Notes: generated by a model not told the origin, from the sequence alone. DNA of 12,993 nt from an uncultured Collinsella sp. (GCA_905207425.1 CAJLLB010000048.1:1-12993); one strand, 5' to 3'. Positions 1 to 6,716 are shown, counted from the first letter of the stretch. Program-made: numbers and translations.

Positions 1-77
1 CCAGCATAAACATCAACAAAATTAACTTCTGAAAAATCCATGTCACTAGTAGTACCCTTATCAAGAACAAACTCCAT
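1..77 (-). CDS. Possible 5' part of a gene leaving the left edge; weak resemblance to a DNA cytosine methyltransferase start
   Basis: On the minus strand an open frame runs from an ATG at 77-75 off the left edge. A purine-rich AAGGGAAGG lies about five bases before it and could be a ribosome binding site. The 25 visible residues end in SEVNFVDVYAG. FVDVYAG resembles motif I (FxDLFAG) at the N terminus of C5 cytosine methyltransferases, but this is a short match and only an inference. The stretch is clearly more AT-rich than the lac genes, which fits a gene of different origin. The frame stays open upstream of the ATG to a TGA at about 148-150, so the start is uncertain. It may also be a non-coding or decayed fragment. 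Confidence 0.25.
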   Translation of the reverse strand, partial: MEFVLDKGTTSDMDFSEVNFVDVYA

Positions 78-373
78 AGGAGCCTTCCCTTTCTTACGAC
101 AGCCCGCCAAGTCAATAGGGCTGATAGAAAACCGGCCCGCGCCCCCTCACAGAAACGCGAGCCGTCATTTGGACCTTAAGGCAGCATATTTCAGCAGAGG
201 TAATTCTGCAGATAGCACCAACGTCAGCGAGAAGCCAACTGACGAGGCAAGGTGCCGCGAAGCGAGACGGCATTGACCTTCTGGTCATGCCGTCGAAGCT
301 GAACGGCAGATTGCCCGCCAGATGGCTTCGCAGCGTCGACTGGTCTGGCGTTCGGTAGAACGCCGGAACCTCC
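78..373. other. Non-coding stretch left of lacB
   Basis: No convincing gene lies here. The overlapping open frames have no ribosome binding site and no recognisable product. The lacB stop codon is fused to a strong Shine-Dalgarno-like sequence (TAAGGAGG on the minus strand), yet no start codon follows at usable distance. This hints that a downstream gene was lost or eroded. The rest holds the hairpin at 266-294 and a small CAGCCC/GGGCTG stem near 103-126. Confidence 0.5.
266..294. other. Hairpin downstream of lacB, no U tract
   Basis: GACGGCATTGACC (266-278) pairs with GGTCATGCCGTC (283-294) around a TTCT loop, with one bulged base. It lies about 80 bases beyond the lacB stop and could end or stabilise the lacAB transcript. 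Neither strand has a T-run after the stem, so a classical intrinsic terminator is not supported. Confidence 0.4.
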
Positions 374-898
374 TTAGTCGTGATACTCGCCGCGGTCCCA
401 CTTCTCGAGGAACTCGTCAAAGAAGTGCGGGTCAGCCTGAGCCTCAGCGTCGGCCTTATTGCAGGCATCGATCTTGGCAATCAGGGCATCGTGCTCGGGG
501 GTCTTCTCGTAGGGCTCCTCCAGGAAGGCAAGCATGATATCGGCCATCAGGAACTCGCCGGTGATCTTGCCGCCAAAGCCCACGATGTTGGCGTTGAGCT
601 CGCGACGGGCATACAGGGCAGAGGTCATATCGCGGACCAGGGCGCAGCGGGCGCCGGGAACCTTGTTGACGGCGTTGGTGATGCCGATGCCGGTGCCGCA
701 CAGGGCCACGCCAAAATCGGCCTTGCCGCTGGCGACAGCCTCGCCCACGGCCTTACCGTAGATGGGATAGTGCGTACGGGTGTGGCTGTAGGTGCCGCAG
801 TCGAGCACCTTGTAGCCAGCCTGCTCCAGGCGGTCGGCCAGATAGATCTTCTCGTCCGTAACGATATGGTCGCAACCGATTGCGATGGTCTTCTTCAT
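374..898 (-). CDS. lacB: Galactose-6-phosphate isomerase subunit LacB
   Basis: With LacA this forms the heteromeric cytoplasmic isomerase that turns D-galactose-6-phosphate into D-tagatose-6-phosphate, the first step of the tagatose-6-phosphate pathway. The 174-residue product has the usual LacB length and the RpiB/LacA/LacB fold signature: a start with IAIGCDH (D10, H11), the CGTGIG loop with the active-site-type cysteine at C67, and the conserved [13 protein letters not shown] segment near 102-114. The C terminus (roughly 125-174) is the longer tail typical of LacB rather than LacA. The ATG is preceded by AAAGGACG at good spacing. The gene follows lacA by 63 bases on the same strand with no terminator between, so the two are almost certainly cotranscribed. 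RpiB is the main alternative, but the paired LacA makes it unlikely. Confidence 0.93.
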   Translation of the reverse strand: MKKTIAIGCDHIVTDEKIYLADRLEQAGYKVLDCGTYSHTRTHYPIYGKAVGEAVASGKADFGVALCGTGIGITNAVNKVPGARCALVRDMTSALYARRELNANIVGFGGKITGEFLMADIMLAFLEEPYEKTPEHDALIAKIDACNKADAEAQADPHFFDEFLEKWDRGEYHD

Positions 899-961
899 CA
901 GAACGTCCTTTCGTCTGAATTCACAAGTTGAGGTAGAAGTTCGAGTTCTCGGTGGCTCTCG

Positions 962-1390
962 TTAGGCCATCTTGTTGAGCATGTCGACACGGATCTGGTG
1001 ACGGCCGCCGGCGTACTGGGCACGCAGGAACTCGCGGGCGATCTTCTTGGCGACCTCGGTGCCCACAACGCCCGGGCCCATGGTGACCATGCGCGAGCCG
1101 TTGTGCTCGCGGGTCATGTAAGCGGAACGCTCGTCGGAAATGTTGGCGACGACCATGCCCTTGATCTTGACGGCGGCCATATAGGAGCCGACGCCGTACT
1201 TATCGAATGCGAAGCCCTGGGAATCCTTGTGCTCCAGCAGGCCCTTGGCAACGGCGGTCGCGGAATCGACAAAGTCCGCGGCAGGAGTCTCGGAATAGTC
1301 GACGACCTCGTGACCGTCGGCGATGAGCATCTCCTTGATGGACTCCTTCATCGACATACCGTCGGCATCGGAAGCGATTACAACCCTCAT
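962..1390 (-). CDS. lacA: Galactose-6-phosphate isomerase subunit LacA
   Basis: The partner subunit of LacB in galactose-6-phosphate isomerase, acting in the cytoplasm. The product has 142 residues, the normal LacA length. It has an RpiB-type start (MRVVIASDADG), FDKYGVGSYM in place of the cysteine-bearing CGTGIG loop of LacB, and the MVTMGPGVVG segment near 106-115. Loss of the loop cysteine is characteristic of LacA and is why it needs LacB for activity. The ATG has an excellent ribosome binding site (AAGGAGG, seven to eight bases upstream). It is the first gene of a lacA-lacB unit. About 300 non-coding bases upstream are packed with GTTC/GAAC motifs, so sugar-dependent control is likely. 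The usual following genes lacC and lacD are absent. Confidence 0.92.
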   Translation of the reverse strand: MRVVIASDADGMSMKESIKEMLIADGHEVVDYSETPAADFVDSATAVAKGLLEHKDSQGFAFDKYGVGSYMAAVKIKGMVVANISDERSAYMTREHNGSRMVTMGPGVVGTEVAKKIAREFLRAQYAGGRHQIRVDMLNKMA

Positions 1391-1630
1391 GACATCCTCC
1401 TTGAGAGATACGCAGGTGCGTAGTTTCTGTTTGGAAGTGTTGAATCGCGTTCAGGTCCGGGCATCTGAATGTGCGGTTCTTCACTGTTCATGTTTATTTG
1501 AACACATTCGAACATCAACTGCAAGAATTATTTGTTTGTCTTTGTTCTTTTTTGAACAAATACCGTTCGCGGATGATTGCTGACCGTTTGGAATCGGGGA
1601 AAGCCCACCCTGCCACGTATTCAACAAACA
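1391..1630 (-). promoter_or_regulatory. lacAB control region with inverted GTTC/GAAC repeats
   Basis: This AT-rich gap upstream of lacA carries several inverted repeats. TGTTCA (1485-1490) pairs with TGAACA (1499-1504). TTTGTTC (1541-1547) pairs perfectly with GAACAAA (1554-1560) across six T. TTCGAACA lies at 1507-1514 and CCGTTCGCGG at 1563-1572. On the minus strand TTGATG and TAAACA, 16 bases apart (about 1492-1519), could be a weak -35/-10 pair overlapped by the first repeat. The promoter assignment is tentative; the repeats are directly visible. The motif recurs upstream of lacF and in both divergent LacI regions. Confidence 0.55.
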
Positions 1631-1631
1631 A

Positions 1632-1664
1632 AAGGGCGGCCGAGAACGTGTCTCGGCCGCCCTT
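1632..1664 (-). terminator. Intrinsic terminator of the membrane-protein gene
   Basis: A perfect 14-base stem, AAGGGCGGCCGAGA (1632-1645) with its complement at 1651-1664, and a five-base loop. Read on the minus strand it is followed by TTGTTTGTTGA, a T-rich tract. It lies 34 bases past the stop of the gene at 1699-2712 and would insulate lacA from read-through. Confidence 0.85.
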
Positions 1665-1698
1665 CGGCGGTATTCCCCGGTATATACAGCTGTTTTAG

Positions 1699-2712
1699 CT
1701 ACTCGGACTGCCCGCCCTTTTTGGCGTGCTTGGACGGAGCGCTCAGAAAGCGACCCGTCAAATAGTTCGCCGGGCCGGAAATATCAATCCCCAGCAGGGT
1801 GTGCCCCAGCCACAAAAACGCCGCGAGCACCAGCAATGGAATCACGCACGAGGTCACGATCATCACGATGACGCCTTCGATAAGGTCGGTCACCTGCTGC
1901 ACGATCTCGTCGGTCATCTGCTTGGCACCACTGGTTACCGACGTGACCAGGCTTGAGGCACCGTCGGCAAGCTGCTCAAGCACGTTCTTGGACTCTGTGG
2001 ACTCGGTCTTTTTCTTGCTTGCTTTGGAGCTATCACTATTTGCCGTACCCGCAGCGTCGGCCGCCTTTTGCTCGGCCGCTTCGATGCTCACTCGATACGT
2101 TTCGTCGACCTTTTGCGACACCCATACGCTTGCAGGCACCAACGCCATGCCGATCGTGGCGACCACCAGCACGCGAGTCGCCACGCGGCGCAGGACGGCG
2201 CTCGTGCTCCAGCGCCCGTGAATGCCGAGCGACACCGCAAGGAGCACCAGCGCAAACGGGATCAGGATGCCCAGGCCAACCGACCACAAAATGGTCAGCA
2301 GGTATTTCTCGAGGTAGAGCACGGCAAGCACGATGCCCAAGTTACCCGAAAGCTGCGCGAGCTGCTCGGCAACCGGCGTTCCCGTATCGCCCGGCAGCGC
2401 AGTGATACCCGCAGATAGGGCGACGCACGAGGTCGTGAGCGCCAAAACATTGCCCTTCTTTTGATCGATGACCTCGATGGTGGAGTCCCAAGTCTTGGTA
2501 TCGGCGAAATGCGGACGAGCTACAAAGCCCGACAGCAGCGCCAGTACCACGAGCGCAACGATAAAGCCAATCTGCAGCTTTTTGTTTGCGCACACGACAT
2601 CGGACAGACTGGGCTGCAGCTCGGTTACCGTCGTGTGCTCGGTTATCTGGACAGGACGCCCATGAGCCATCTCGTGCGCGTCTCTTTTTTGTATTGACCC
2701 GTTATCCGGCAT
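1699..2712 (-). CDS. Predicted membrane protein of unknown function
   Basis: I do not recognise the family. The 337-residue product begins with about 45 polar residues that probably lie in the cytoplasm. Hydrophobic segments follow near 48-65, 123-162 (one or two helices, partly interrupted), 179-198 and 279-302. Between the last two lies a long soluble stretch (199-278) rich in Ala, Lys, Ser, Glu and Gln, with a low-complexity Ser/Lys/Thr part at 226-243. The C-terminal tail is basic. The ATG has a near-perfect ribosome binding site, AGGAGGT at 2719-2725, six bases away. It is a single-gene unit with its own promoter-like -10 and a strong terminator. It interrupts the lac genes and shows no visible link to sugar use, although the position invites a test of co-regulation. 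Confidence 0.75.
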   Translation of the reverse strand: MPDNGSIQKRDAHEMAHGRPVQITEHTTVTELQPSLSDVVCANKKLQIGFIVALVVLALLSGFVARPHFADTKTWDSTIEVIDQKKGNVLALTTSCVALSAGITALPGDTGTPVAEQLAQLSGNLGIVLAVLYLEKYLLTILWSVGLGILIPFALVLLAVSLGIHGRWSTSAVLRRVATRVLVVATIGMALVPASVWVSQKVDETYRVSIEAAEQKAADAAGTANSDSSKASKKKTESTESKNVLEQLADGASSLVTSVTSGAKQMTDEIVQQVTDLIEGVIVMIVTSCVIPLLVLAAFLWLGHTLLGIDISGPANYLTGRFLSAPSKHAKKGGQSE

Positions 2713-2750
2713 TTGGATACCTCCTCAGTCCGGGGCTTAATGCGAAAGGA

Positions 2751-2756
2751 AGTATA
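2751..2756 (-). promoter_or_regulatory. Likely -10 element for the membrane-protein gene
   Basis: TATACT on the minus strand matches five of six bases of the -10 consensus. It would place the transcript start about 30 bases before the ATG. No clear -35 is seen at 17 bases, so the call rests on the -10 and its position. Confidence 0.4.
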
Positions 2757-2828
2757 CCCACCGAGCAAAAAACGAACGGGAAGACGAACAGAGCGCACCA
2801 AGACTGTCCCCAATGACTATCTCCGGAT

Positions 2829-2895
2829 GAGTTGCGGTGGAATAGGGATTGTTTTGCGCCCGTCGGCCCCTATTCAGTCCCTATTTCACCGCAAC
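2829..2895. repeat. REP-like long inverted repeat
   Basis: AGTTGCGGTGGAATAGGGA (2829-2847) and its complement at 2877-2895 match at 18 of 19 bases around a 29-base centre. The centre contains a further AATAGGG/CCCCTATT pairing. It lies in the gap between lacF and the membrane-protein gene, close to the lacF terminator, and has no T-run of its own. The look is that of a dispersed palindromic intergenic element. Whether it is repeated in the genome cannot be seen from this window. Confidence 0.55.
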
Positions 2896-2910
2896 TTGGA
2901 GGAGGACAGA

Positions 2911-2943
2911 AAAAGCCCTGCCGCGGGTAGCGGCAGAGCTTTT
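2911..2943 (-). terminator. Intrinsic terminator of lacF
   Basis: Minus-strand stem AAAAGCTCTGCCGC paired with GCGGCAGGGCTTTT (one G-U pair) around a five-base loop, running into TTTTTC. It is 28 bases beyond the lacF stop. Confidence 0.85.
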
Positions 2944-2970
2944 GGAAGGGGACTTGGTTGTGAGGGCTCG

Positions 2971-3309
2971 TTAGGCGAGCTTGGCCTCGAGCTCGGCGAT
3001 GCGCTTGTAGGCATCGATGGTAAAGCGGGCCTGCTTCTCCAGGATCATAGTGGTCATGAGAGTGTCCTGAGCGTGAGCCATGATGAAGGTCATCTCCATC
3101 TCGCCACCGCCGGCCTCCTGCGAAAGCAGCTTGGTCTGCGTGTCGTGGGCGCCGATAAGTGCATCGCTGGCATCCTTGTGCAGCTGTTCGGCCTTCTCAA
3201 AATCGCCCTCGCGAGCAGCATCGAGCGCTGCAAGCAGATCGGTCTGGGCGTCACCTGCGTATGCGACAATCTCGAATCCAACCATCGAGATTTCTTCTTT
3301 GGTTGCCAT
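2971..3309 (-). CDS. lacF: PTS lactose-specific EIIA component
   Basis: Soluble phosphocarrier that takes phosphate from HPr and passes it to the EIIB domain of the lactose EIICB transporter. The 112-residue, mostly helical product has the normal length of the lactose/cellobiose EIIA family, which forms trimers. The family's active-site region is present as FIMAHAQDTLMTTM, with the phosphorylated histidine at H79 and the metal-binding aspartate at D82. The common HLMT here reads TLMT. The ATG has AAAGGA upstream. The gene is monocistronic, with its own terminator and a motif-rich control region. It is separated from both EIICB genes by a LacI regulator. It is the only EIIA in the window, so it probably serves both transporters. 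A cellobiose/chitobiose EIIA cannot be excluded from sequence alone, but the LacAB and LacG neighbours favour lactose. Confidence 0.9.
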   Translation of the reverse strand: MATKEEISMVGFEIVAYAGDAQTDLLAALDAAREGDFEKAEQLHKDASDALIGAHDTQTKLLSQEAGGGEMEMTFIMAHAQDTLMTTMILEKQARFTIDAYKRIAELEAKLA

Positions 3310-3524
3310 ATTGCGTTCCTTTCACATATGAACCAATGGAGAGCATCGCGTCCGGGCATACGCGCTGCGTTCTGTATGACAGAAACATTAACATTCAAAC
3401 AAAAAAGAACAGCGCAAAACGTGATTTCGAGCTATGAACGGTCGCTTTTCGCCCGTGAACGGTTTTTAAACCAATCTGAACAATATCGAACACAATTAGC
3501 GGCAACCCAAACAGACCTGCGCCC
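3310..3524 (-). promoter_or_regulatory. lacF control region with repeated GTTC/GAAC motifs
   Basis: The gap upstream of lacF holds TGAACGG twice, 21 bases apart (3435-3441 and 3456-3462; the second is within CCGTGAACGG). It also holds CAATATCGAACA at 3481-3492 and CAAAAAAGAACA at 3400-3411, a 12-mer that occurs inverted upstream of lacA (1543-1554). No confident -35/-10 pair was found, and no terminator after the regulator that precedes it, so some read-through from that gene is possible. Confidence 0.5.
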
Positions 3525-4529
3525 CTAGCGTACATCGCGCACCGTATCGCCCTCGACGAGCACGCCCGGAAACAGCATGTGCTCCACACCGGGCGCAACG
3601 CCCTCGGCGCCGGCAATCTTGTCGACCGCCCACATGCCGACGCGCTTGTTGTCAAAGCGCACCGTGGTCAGGCGACGGTCGGGCACGATATCGCCCAGGC
3701 TGTCATCAACACCCACCACACTCACGTCCTCGGGCACGCGCTTTCCGCGCGACTCGAGCCCGCGAATGCAGCCGTAGGCCATGGCGTCGTTGGAAGCATA
3801 AATGGCCGTACAGGTCGGATCATCCGCCAGGGCCTGACCTGCGGCATATCCGCTCTGCGCCGTCCAATCGCCACGGATAAGTCGCGGTGGCTCAATGCCA
3901 TGCGCGCGCAATGTCTCGCGCCAGCCTTCCTCGCGCCGCATGCCCGAAAGCGAGCGCTCGGGACACGAGATAAAGTGCACGGTCTTGTGCCCCCGCTCCA
4001 GCAAGTACTCGACCACCTGGCGCGAGCAATCGAACTGGTCGTTATCGACCGTTGAACAGAGCGGGTGCTCCAACATCGTAACGAGCACCGTCTGCATGCC
4101 GGGCAGCGGCTCAAAAGTGCCAAAGTCTGCCGGCATGCGATTCATGATCACAACCATACCGTCCACTGGCAGTGCGCTCATGCGCGACGATGCGCTCTCG
4201 AGGGTATACGGATGCCCGTCTACTTTAGTGAGGGTGATGGCATAGCCGTGCTTATCGGCCGCGGCGGCAAAGCCCTCCATACGGTCGAGATTGCCGGTGC
4301 CGGTAATGTTGAACATGGCGACGCCGACGGTCTTAAACTTACCGCGGCGCAGCGATCGACCGGCAAAATTGGGGCGATACCCCAGCTCGCGCATGGCGGC
4401 ACGCACGCGTTCCTTGGTCTCGGGGCGCACGCTGGGCGAATCGTGCACGGTGCGCGAGACCGTCTGCTCCGAGACGCCCGCGAGACGCGCCACATCCTTA
4501 ACGGATACCGATTTTTTAACAGCGGCCAT
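3525..4529 (-). CDS. LacI-family transcriptional regulator (cassette 1)
   Basis: A sugar-responsive repressor that probably controls the divergent lacE-lacG genes and itself. The 334-residue product has the family layout. An N-terminal helix-turn-helix spans about 8-30 (VKDVARLAGVS, then EQTVSRTVHD). The hinge helix is near 53-60 (PNFAGRSL). A periplasmic-binding-protein-like effector domain runs from about 66 to the end, with YASNDAMAYG and DVSVVGVDDS typical of the family. The start is the ATG just before the helix-turn-helix; its ribosome binding site is weak (GAAAGAT). A matching palindromic operator lies 14-31 bases upstream of the start (4543-4560), which points to autoregulation. It is clearly paralogous to the regulator at 8421-9449. 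The inducer is unknown; a galactoside or its phosphate is likely by context. Confidence 0.92.
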   Translation of the reverse strand: MAAVKKSVSVKDVARLAGVSEQTVSRTVHDSPSVRPETKERVRAAMRELGYRPNFAGRSLRRGKFKTVGVAMFNITGTGNLDRMEGFAAAADKHGYAITLTKVDGHPYTLESASSRMSALPVDGMVVIMNRMPADFGTFEPLPGMQTVLVTMLEHPLCSTVDNDQFDCSRQVVEYLLERGHKTVHFISCPERSLSGMRREEGWRETLRAHGIEPPRLIRGDWTAQSGYAAGQALADDPTCTAIYASNDAMAYGCIRGLESRGKRVPEDVSVVGVDDSLGDIVPDRRLTTVRFDNKRVGMWAVDKIAGAEGVAPGVEHMLFPGVLVEGDTVRDVR

Positions 4530-4542
4530 AGGTCGATCTTTC

Positions 4543-4560
4543 TATGTCAACGATGCCATT
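4543..4560. promoter_or_regulatory. Operator O3 beside the regulator 1 start
   Basis: TATGTCAACGATGCCATT matches the two sites near lacE in spacing and in the right half (ATGCCATT versus TTGCCATT). It lies immediately upstream of the regulator 1 start, a standard place for an autoregulatory operator. Confidence 0.55.
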
Positions 4561-4687
4561 GATGGCACCTTGCGCAGTCATTTTTACCGCCTTCAAGTAT
4601 ATCCAACGCCTCCCCCACCATACGCTCACCACCCAAAACCTACCGTTCACCGACATTTTTGCTTCCCCAAACGGCTTTTGTCGACCA

Positions 4688-4705
4688 AATGTTAACGTTG
4701 CCATT
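4688..4705. promoter_or_regulatory. Operator O2, LacI-type palindrome
   Basis: AATGTTAACGTTGCCATT is an 18-base imperfect palindrome (AATG-NN-AACGTT-NN-CATT). It has the central CG typical of LacI-family sites. It is nearly identical to the inverted site at 4808-4825. Confidence 0.75.
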
Positions 4706-4807
4706 GTGCAAACACAGAGCCACCGGGCGGCTCAAACGTTTACGCGTAAGGAATCGACGGTTCGCAGGCACAGGAACCACCGGTTCGCTTCTTTTTTTGT
4801 GTCACAA

Positions 4808-4825
4808 AATGGCAACGTCAACATT
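4808..4825. promoter_or_regulatory. Operator O1 of the lacE promoter
   Basis: AATGGCAACGTCAACATT is the inverse of O2 with few changes. Its symmetry extends to seven-base outer arms, CAAAATG (4805-4811) and CATTTTG (4822-4828). The two centres are exactly 120 bases apart, which would suit loop formation by a tetrameric repressor. The site overlaps the proposed -35 of lacE, as expected for direct repression. Confidence 0.78.
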
Positions 4826-4853
4826 TTGGCAACCGAAAGTCAAAAGCTACCAT
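4826..4853 (+). promoter_or_regulatory. Probable lacE promoter
   Basis: TTGGCA (4826-4831, five of six to the -35 consensus) and TACCAT (4848-4853, four of six to -10) are 16 bases apart. Transcription would begin about 25 bases before the lacE start codon. Overlap with operator O1 supports the assignment. Confidence 0.5.
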
Positions 4854-4886
4854 CGTTGCTAACCCACCGACTCTTAGGAGCATTGC

Positions 4887-6650
4887 ATGGAGCAACTCAT
4901 CGCCATCATCGAAAAGGGCCAGCCCTTTTTCAACGCGATCGCCCGCAACAAGTACCTCAAGGCGATCCGCGACGGCTTTATCTCCGTCATCCCCATCATC
5001 ATCTTCTCGTCCATCTTCTGCCTGGTAGCCTCGGTCCCCAACATCTGGGGTTTCTACTGGCCCGATGACATCAACAACGCCCTGTGGAAGTGCTACAACT
5101 ACTCCATGGGCATCCTGGCCATCGCCTGCGCCGCCACCACGGCCAAGCACTTCGCCGACGCTCAGAACCGCGATCTGCCCAAGAACAACCAGATCAACTT
5201 CATCTCGTGCATGTGCGCGGCCATCATCGGCTTCTTGCTCCTTTCGAGCGACACGATCGCCACGGACGCCGCCAGCGGTTTCAACACCACCTACCTTGGT
5301 TCCAAGGGCCTGCTGACCGCTTTCATCGCTGCGTTTGTGACTGGCATCATCTACAAGTTCTTCATTAAGCGCAACATCACCGTCAAGATGCCCGAGCAGG
5401 TTCCGCCCAACATCTCGCAGACCTTTAAGGACATCATCCCCTTCTCCGTCTGCATCACCGTCTTTTGGGTTTTTGACATCGTCTTCCGCGCTGCTTTTGG
5501 CTTCTGCTTTGCCCAGGGTGTCATCCAGGTGTTCCAGCCCCTGTTCACCGCTGCCGATGGCTACATCGGCCTCGCTGTGATCTACGGCGCCATGAGCCTC
5601 TTCTGGTTCGTGGGCGTCCACGGCCCCTCAATCGTCGAGCCCGCCATCGCCGCCGCTCTCGTTGCCAACATGACCGACAACCTGGCTGCGTTCCAGGCCG
5701 GCCAGCACGCTTCCGCTGTCCTGACCCAGGGTGCCCAGTACTTCGTCGTCTGCATGGGCGGCACCGGCGCCACGCTCGTCCTGGTCTTTATGTTCTGCTT
5801 CCTGGCCAAGTCTCAGGAGATGCGCGCCGTCGGTAAGGCCGCCATCGTCCCCGTCTGCTTTGCCGTCAACGAGCCGCTGCTGTTCGCCGCGCCCATCGTA
5901 CTCAACCCCGTCTTCTTTGTCCCGTTTGTCTTTGCCCCGATCGCCAACATCTGGATCCTAAAGATCTTTATCGACTTCTTGGGCATGAACGGCTTTATGT
6001 ACACCCTGCCTTGGACCGTCCCCGGCCCCATCGGCACCATCATGGGCCTGGGCTTCCAGCCGCTCGCCTTTGTGATGCTCGCCCTTATCCTGGTCGTCGA
6101 CTTCGTTCTGTACTATCCGTTCTTCCGTGCCTATGACGCCCAGAAGTGCGCCGAGGAGGCCGAGATTTCCCAGGAGGAGCTCGCAGCCAAGAACGCCGAG
6201 AAGGCCGCTAAGCTCAACGATGCCTTCCAGGGCAAGGCTGACGCCAAGAGCGTTGCCGCCGGCGCTGCTGCCGAGGCCGTGAAGTCCGACGTCGCTCCCG
6301 CCGCCACCGAGGCAACGACCGCCAGCGACCTCAACGGCAAGCGCGTGCTCGTGCTCTGCCAGGGCGGCGGAACCTCGGGCCTGCTCGCCAACGCGCTGGC
6401 CAAGGCCGCCAAGGAGCGCGGCATCAATCTTGAGACCGCTGCCGAGGCCTATGGCAACCACGTGGACATGCTCCCCGACTTCGATCTGGTCGTCCTGGCC
6501 CCGCAGGCCGCCAGTTACCTGGCCGACCTGCAGAAGGACTGCGAGCGCGTGGGCAACAAGTGCGTCGCCTGCCGCGGTAAGCAGTACATCGAGCTTTCCC
6601 AAAACGGCGATAAGTCTCTCGCCTTCGTAAGCGAGCAACTCTCGAAGTAA
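4887..6650 (+). CDS. lacE: PTS lactose-specific EIICB transporter
   Basis: Membrane permease that imports lactose (or a similar beta-galactoside) and phosphorylates it at C6 of the galactosyl unit. The 587 residues match the fused EIIC-EIIB length of the family. EIIC (about 1-415) is strongly hydrophobic and carries FVGVHGPS around H245 and the VNEP motif at 327-330, both conserved in the lactose/cellobiose EIIC fold. A charged Ala/Lys/Glu-rich linker (about 416-483) leads to EIIB (484-587), with the phosphorylated cysteine at C491 in VLVLCQGGGTSGLL. TAGGAG lies six bases before the ATG. It is the first gene of a lacE-lacG unit, divergent from regulator 1 and placed behind operators O1 and O2. 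No EIIA domain is attached, so it depends on LacF. A cellobiose-type transporter is the alternative. Confidence 0.92.
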   Translation: MEQLIAIIEKGQPFFNAIARNKYLKAIRDGFISVIPIIIFSSIFCLVASVPNIWGFYWPDDINNALWKCYNYSMGILAIACAATTAKHFADAQNRDLPKNNQINFISCMCAAIIGFLLLSSDTIATDAASGFNTTYLGSKGLLTAFIAAFVTGIIYKFFIKRNITVKMPEQVPPNISQTFKDIIPFSVCITVFWVFDIVFRAAFGFCFAQGVIQVFQPLFTAADGYIGLAVIYGAMSLFWFVGVHGPSIVEPAIAAALVANMTDNLAAFQAGQHASAVLTQGAQYFVVCMGGTGATLVLVFMFCFLAKSQEMRAVGKAAIVPVCFAVNEPLLFAAPIVLNPVFFVPFVFAPIANIWILKIFIDFLGMNGFMYTLPWTVPGPIGTIMGLGFQPLAFVMLALILVVDFVLYYPFFRAYDAQKCAEEAEISQEELAAKNAEKAAKLNDAFQGKADAKSVAAGAAAEAVKSDVAPAATEATTASDLNGKRVLVLCQGGGTSGLLANALAKAAKERGINLETAAEAYGNHVDMLPDFDLVVLAPQAASYLADLQKDCERVGNKCVACRGKQYIELSQNGDKSLAFVSEQLSK

Positions 6651-6659
6651 GTAACGCTC

Positions 6660-6693
6660 AGGGCCAGCCGACCATCCAAGACCGGCTGGCCCT
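6660..6693 (+). other. Intercistronic hairpin between lacE and lacG
   Basis: AGGGCCAGCCG (6660-6670) pairs perfectly with CGGCTGGCCCT (6683-6693) around a 12-base loop. Only TCGATTT follows, so termination would be partial at best. It may tune lacG expression relative to lacE or mark an RNA processing site. Confidence 0.6.
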
Positions 6694-6716
6694 TCGATTT
6701 AGACGATTGGATCATC

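Larger units (their letters stand above)
4530..4886. promoter_or_regulatory. Divergent control region between regulator 1 and lacE
   Basis: A 357-base gap with no gene. It contains three LacI-type operators (listed separately), the palindromes AAACGTTT (4734-4741) and TTACGCGTAA (4740-4749), CCGTTCACCG at 4643-4652, and CGGTTCGC twice, 23 bases apart (4758-4765, 4781-4788). The last three resemble the motifs upstream of lacA and lacF. The region can therefore bind at least two kinds of regulator. Confidence 0.7.

Noticed and set aside
40..276. Plus-strand small frame at the left edge
   Set aside because: No ribosome binding site, no family resemblance, and it crosses the hairpin at 266-294.
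380..931. Long plus-strand open frame opposite lacB
   Set aside because: It mirrors the lacB coding frame, is rich in Gly, Ala, Val and Leu as expected of a GC-rich antisense frame, and has no recognisable domain.
374..1390. Ribose-5-phosphate isomerase B for the two isomerase-like genes
   Set aside because: Two adjacent non-identical subunits, one lacking the loop cysteine, is the LacA/LacB arrangement, and the PTS lactose genes are adjacent.
4734..4749. AAACGTTT and TTACGCGTAA as further regulator 1 operators
   Set aside because: They are palindromic with a central CG but lack the AATG/CATT ends of the other sites; they may belong to another LacI protein or be chance.
5958..6638. Minus-strand open frame inside lacE
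   Set aside because: Antisense shadow of a strongly codon-biased gene; low-complexity Gly/Leu/Val product and no ribosome binding site.
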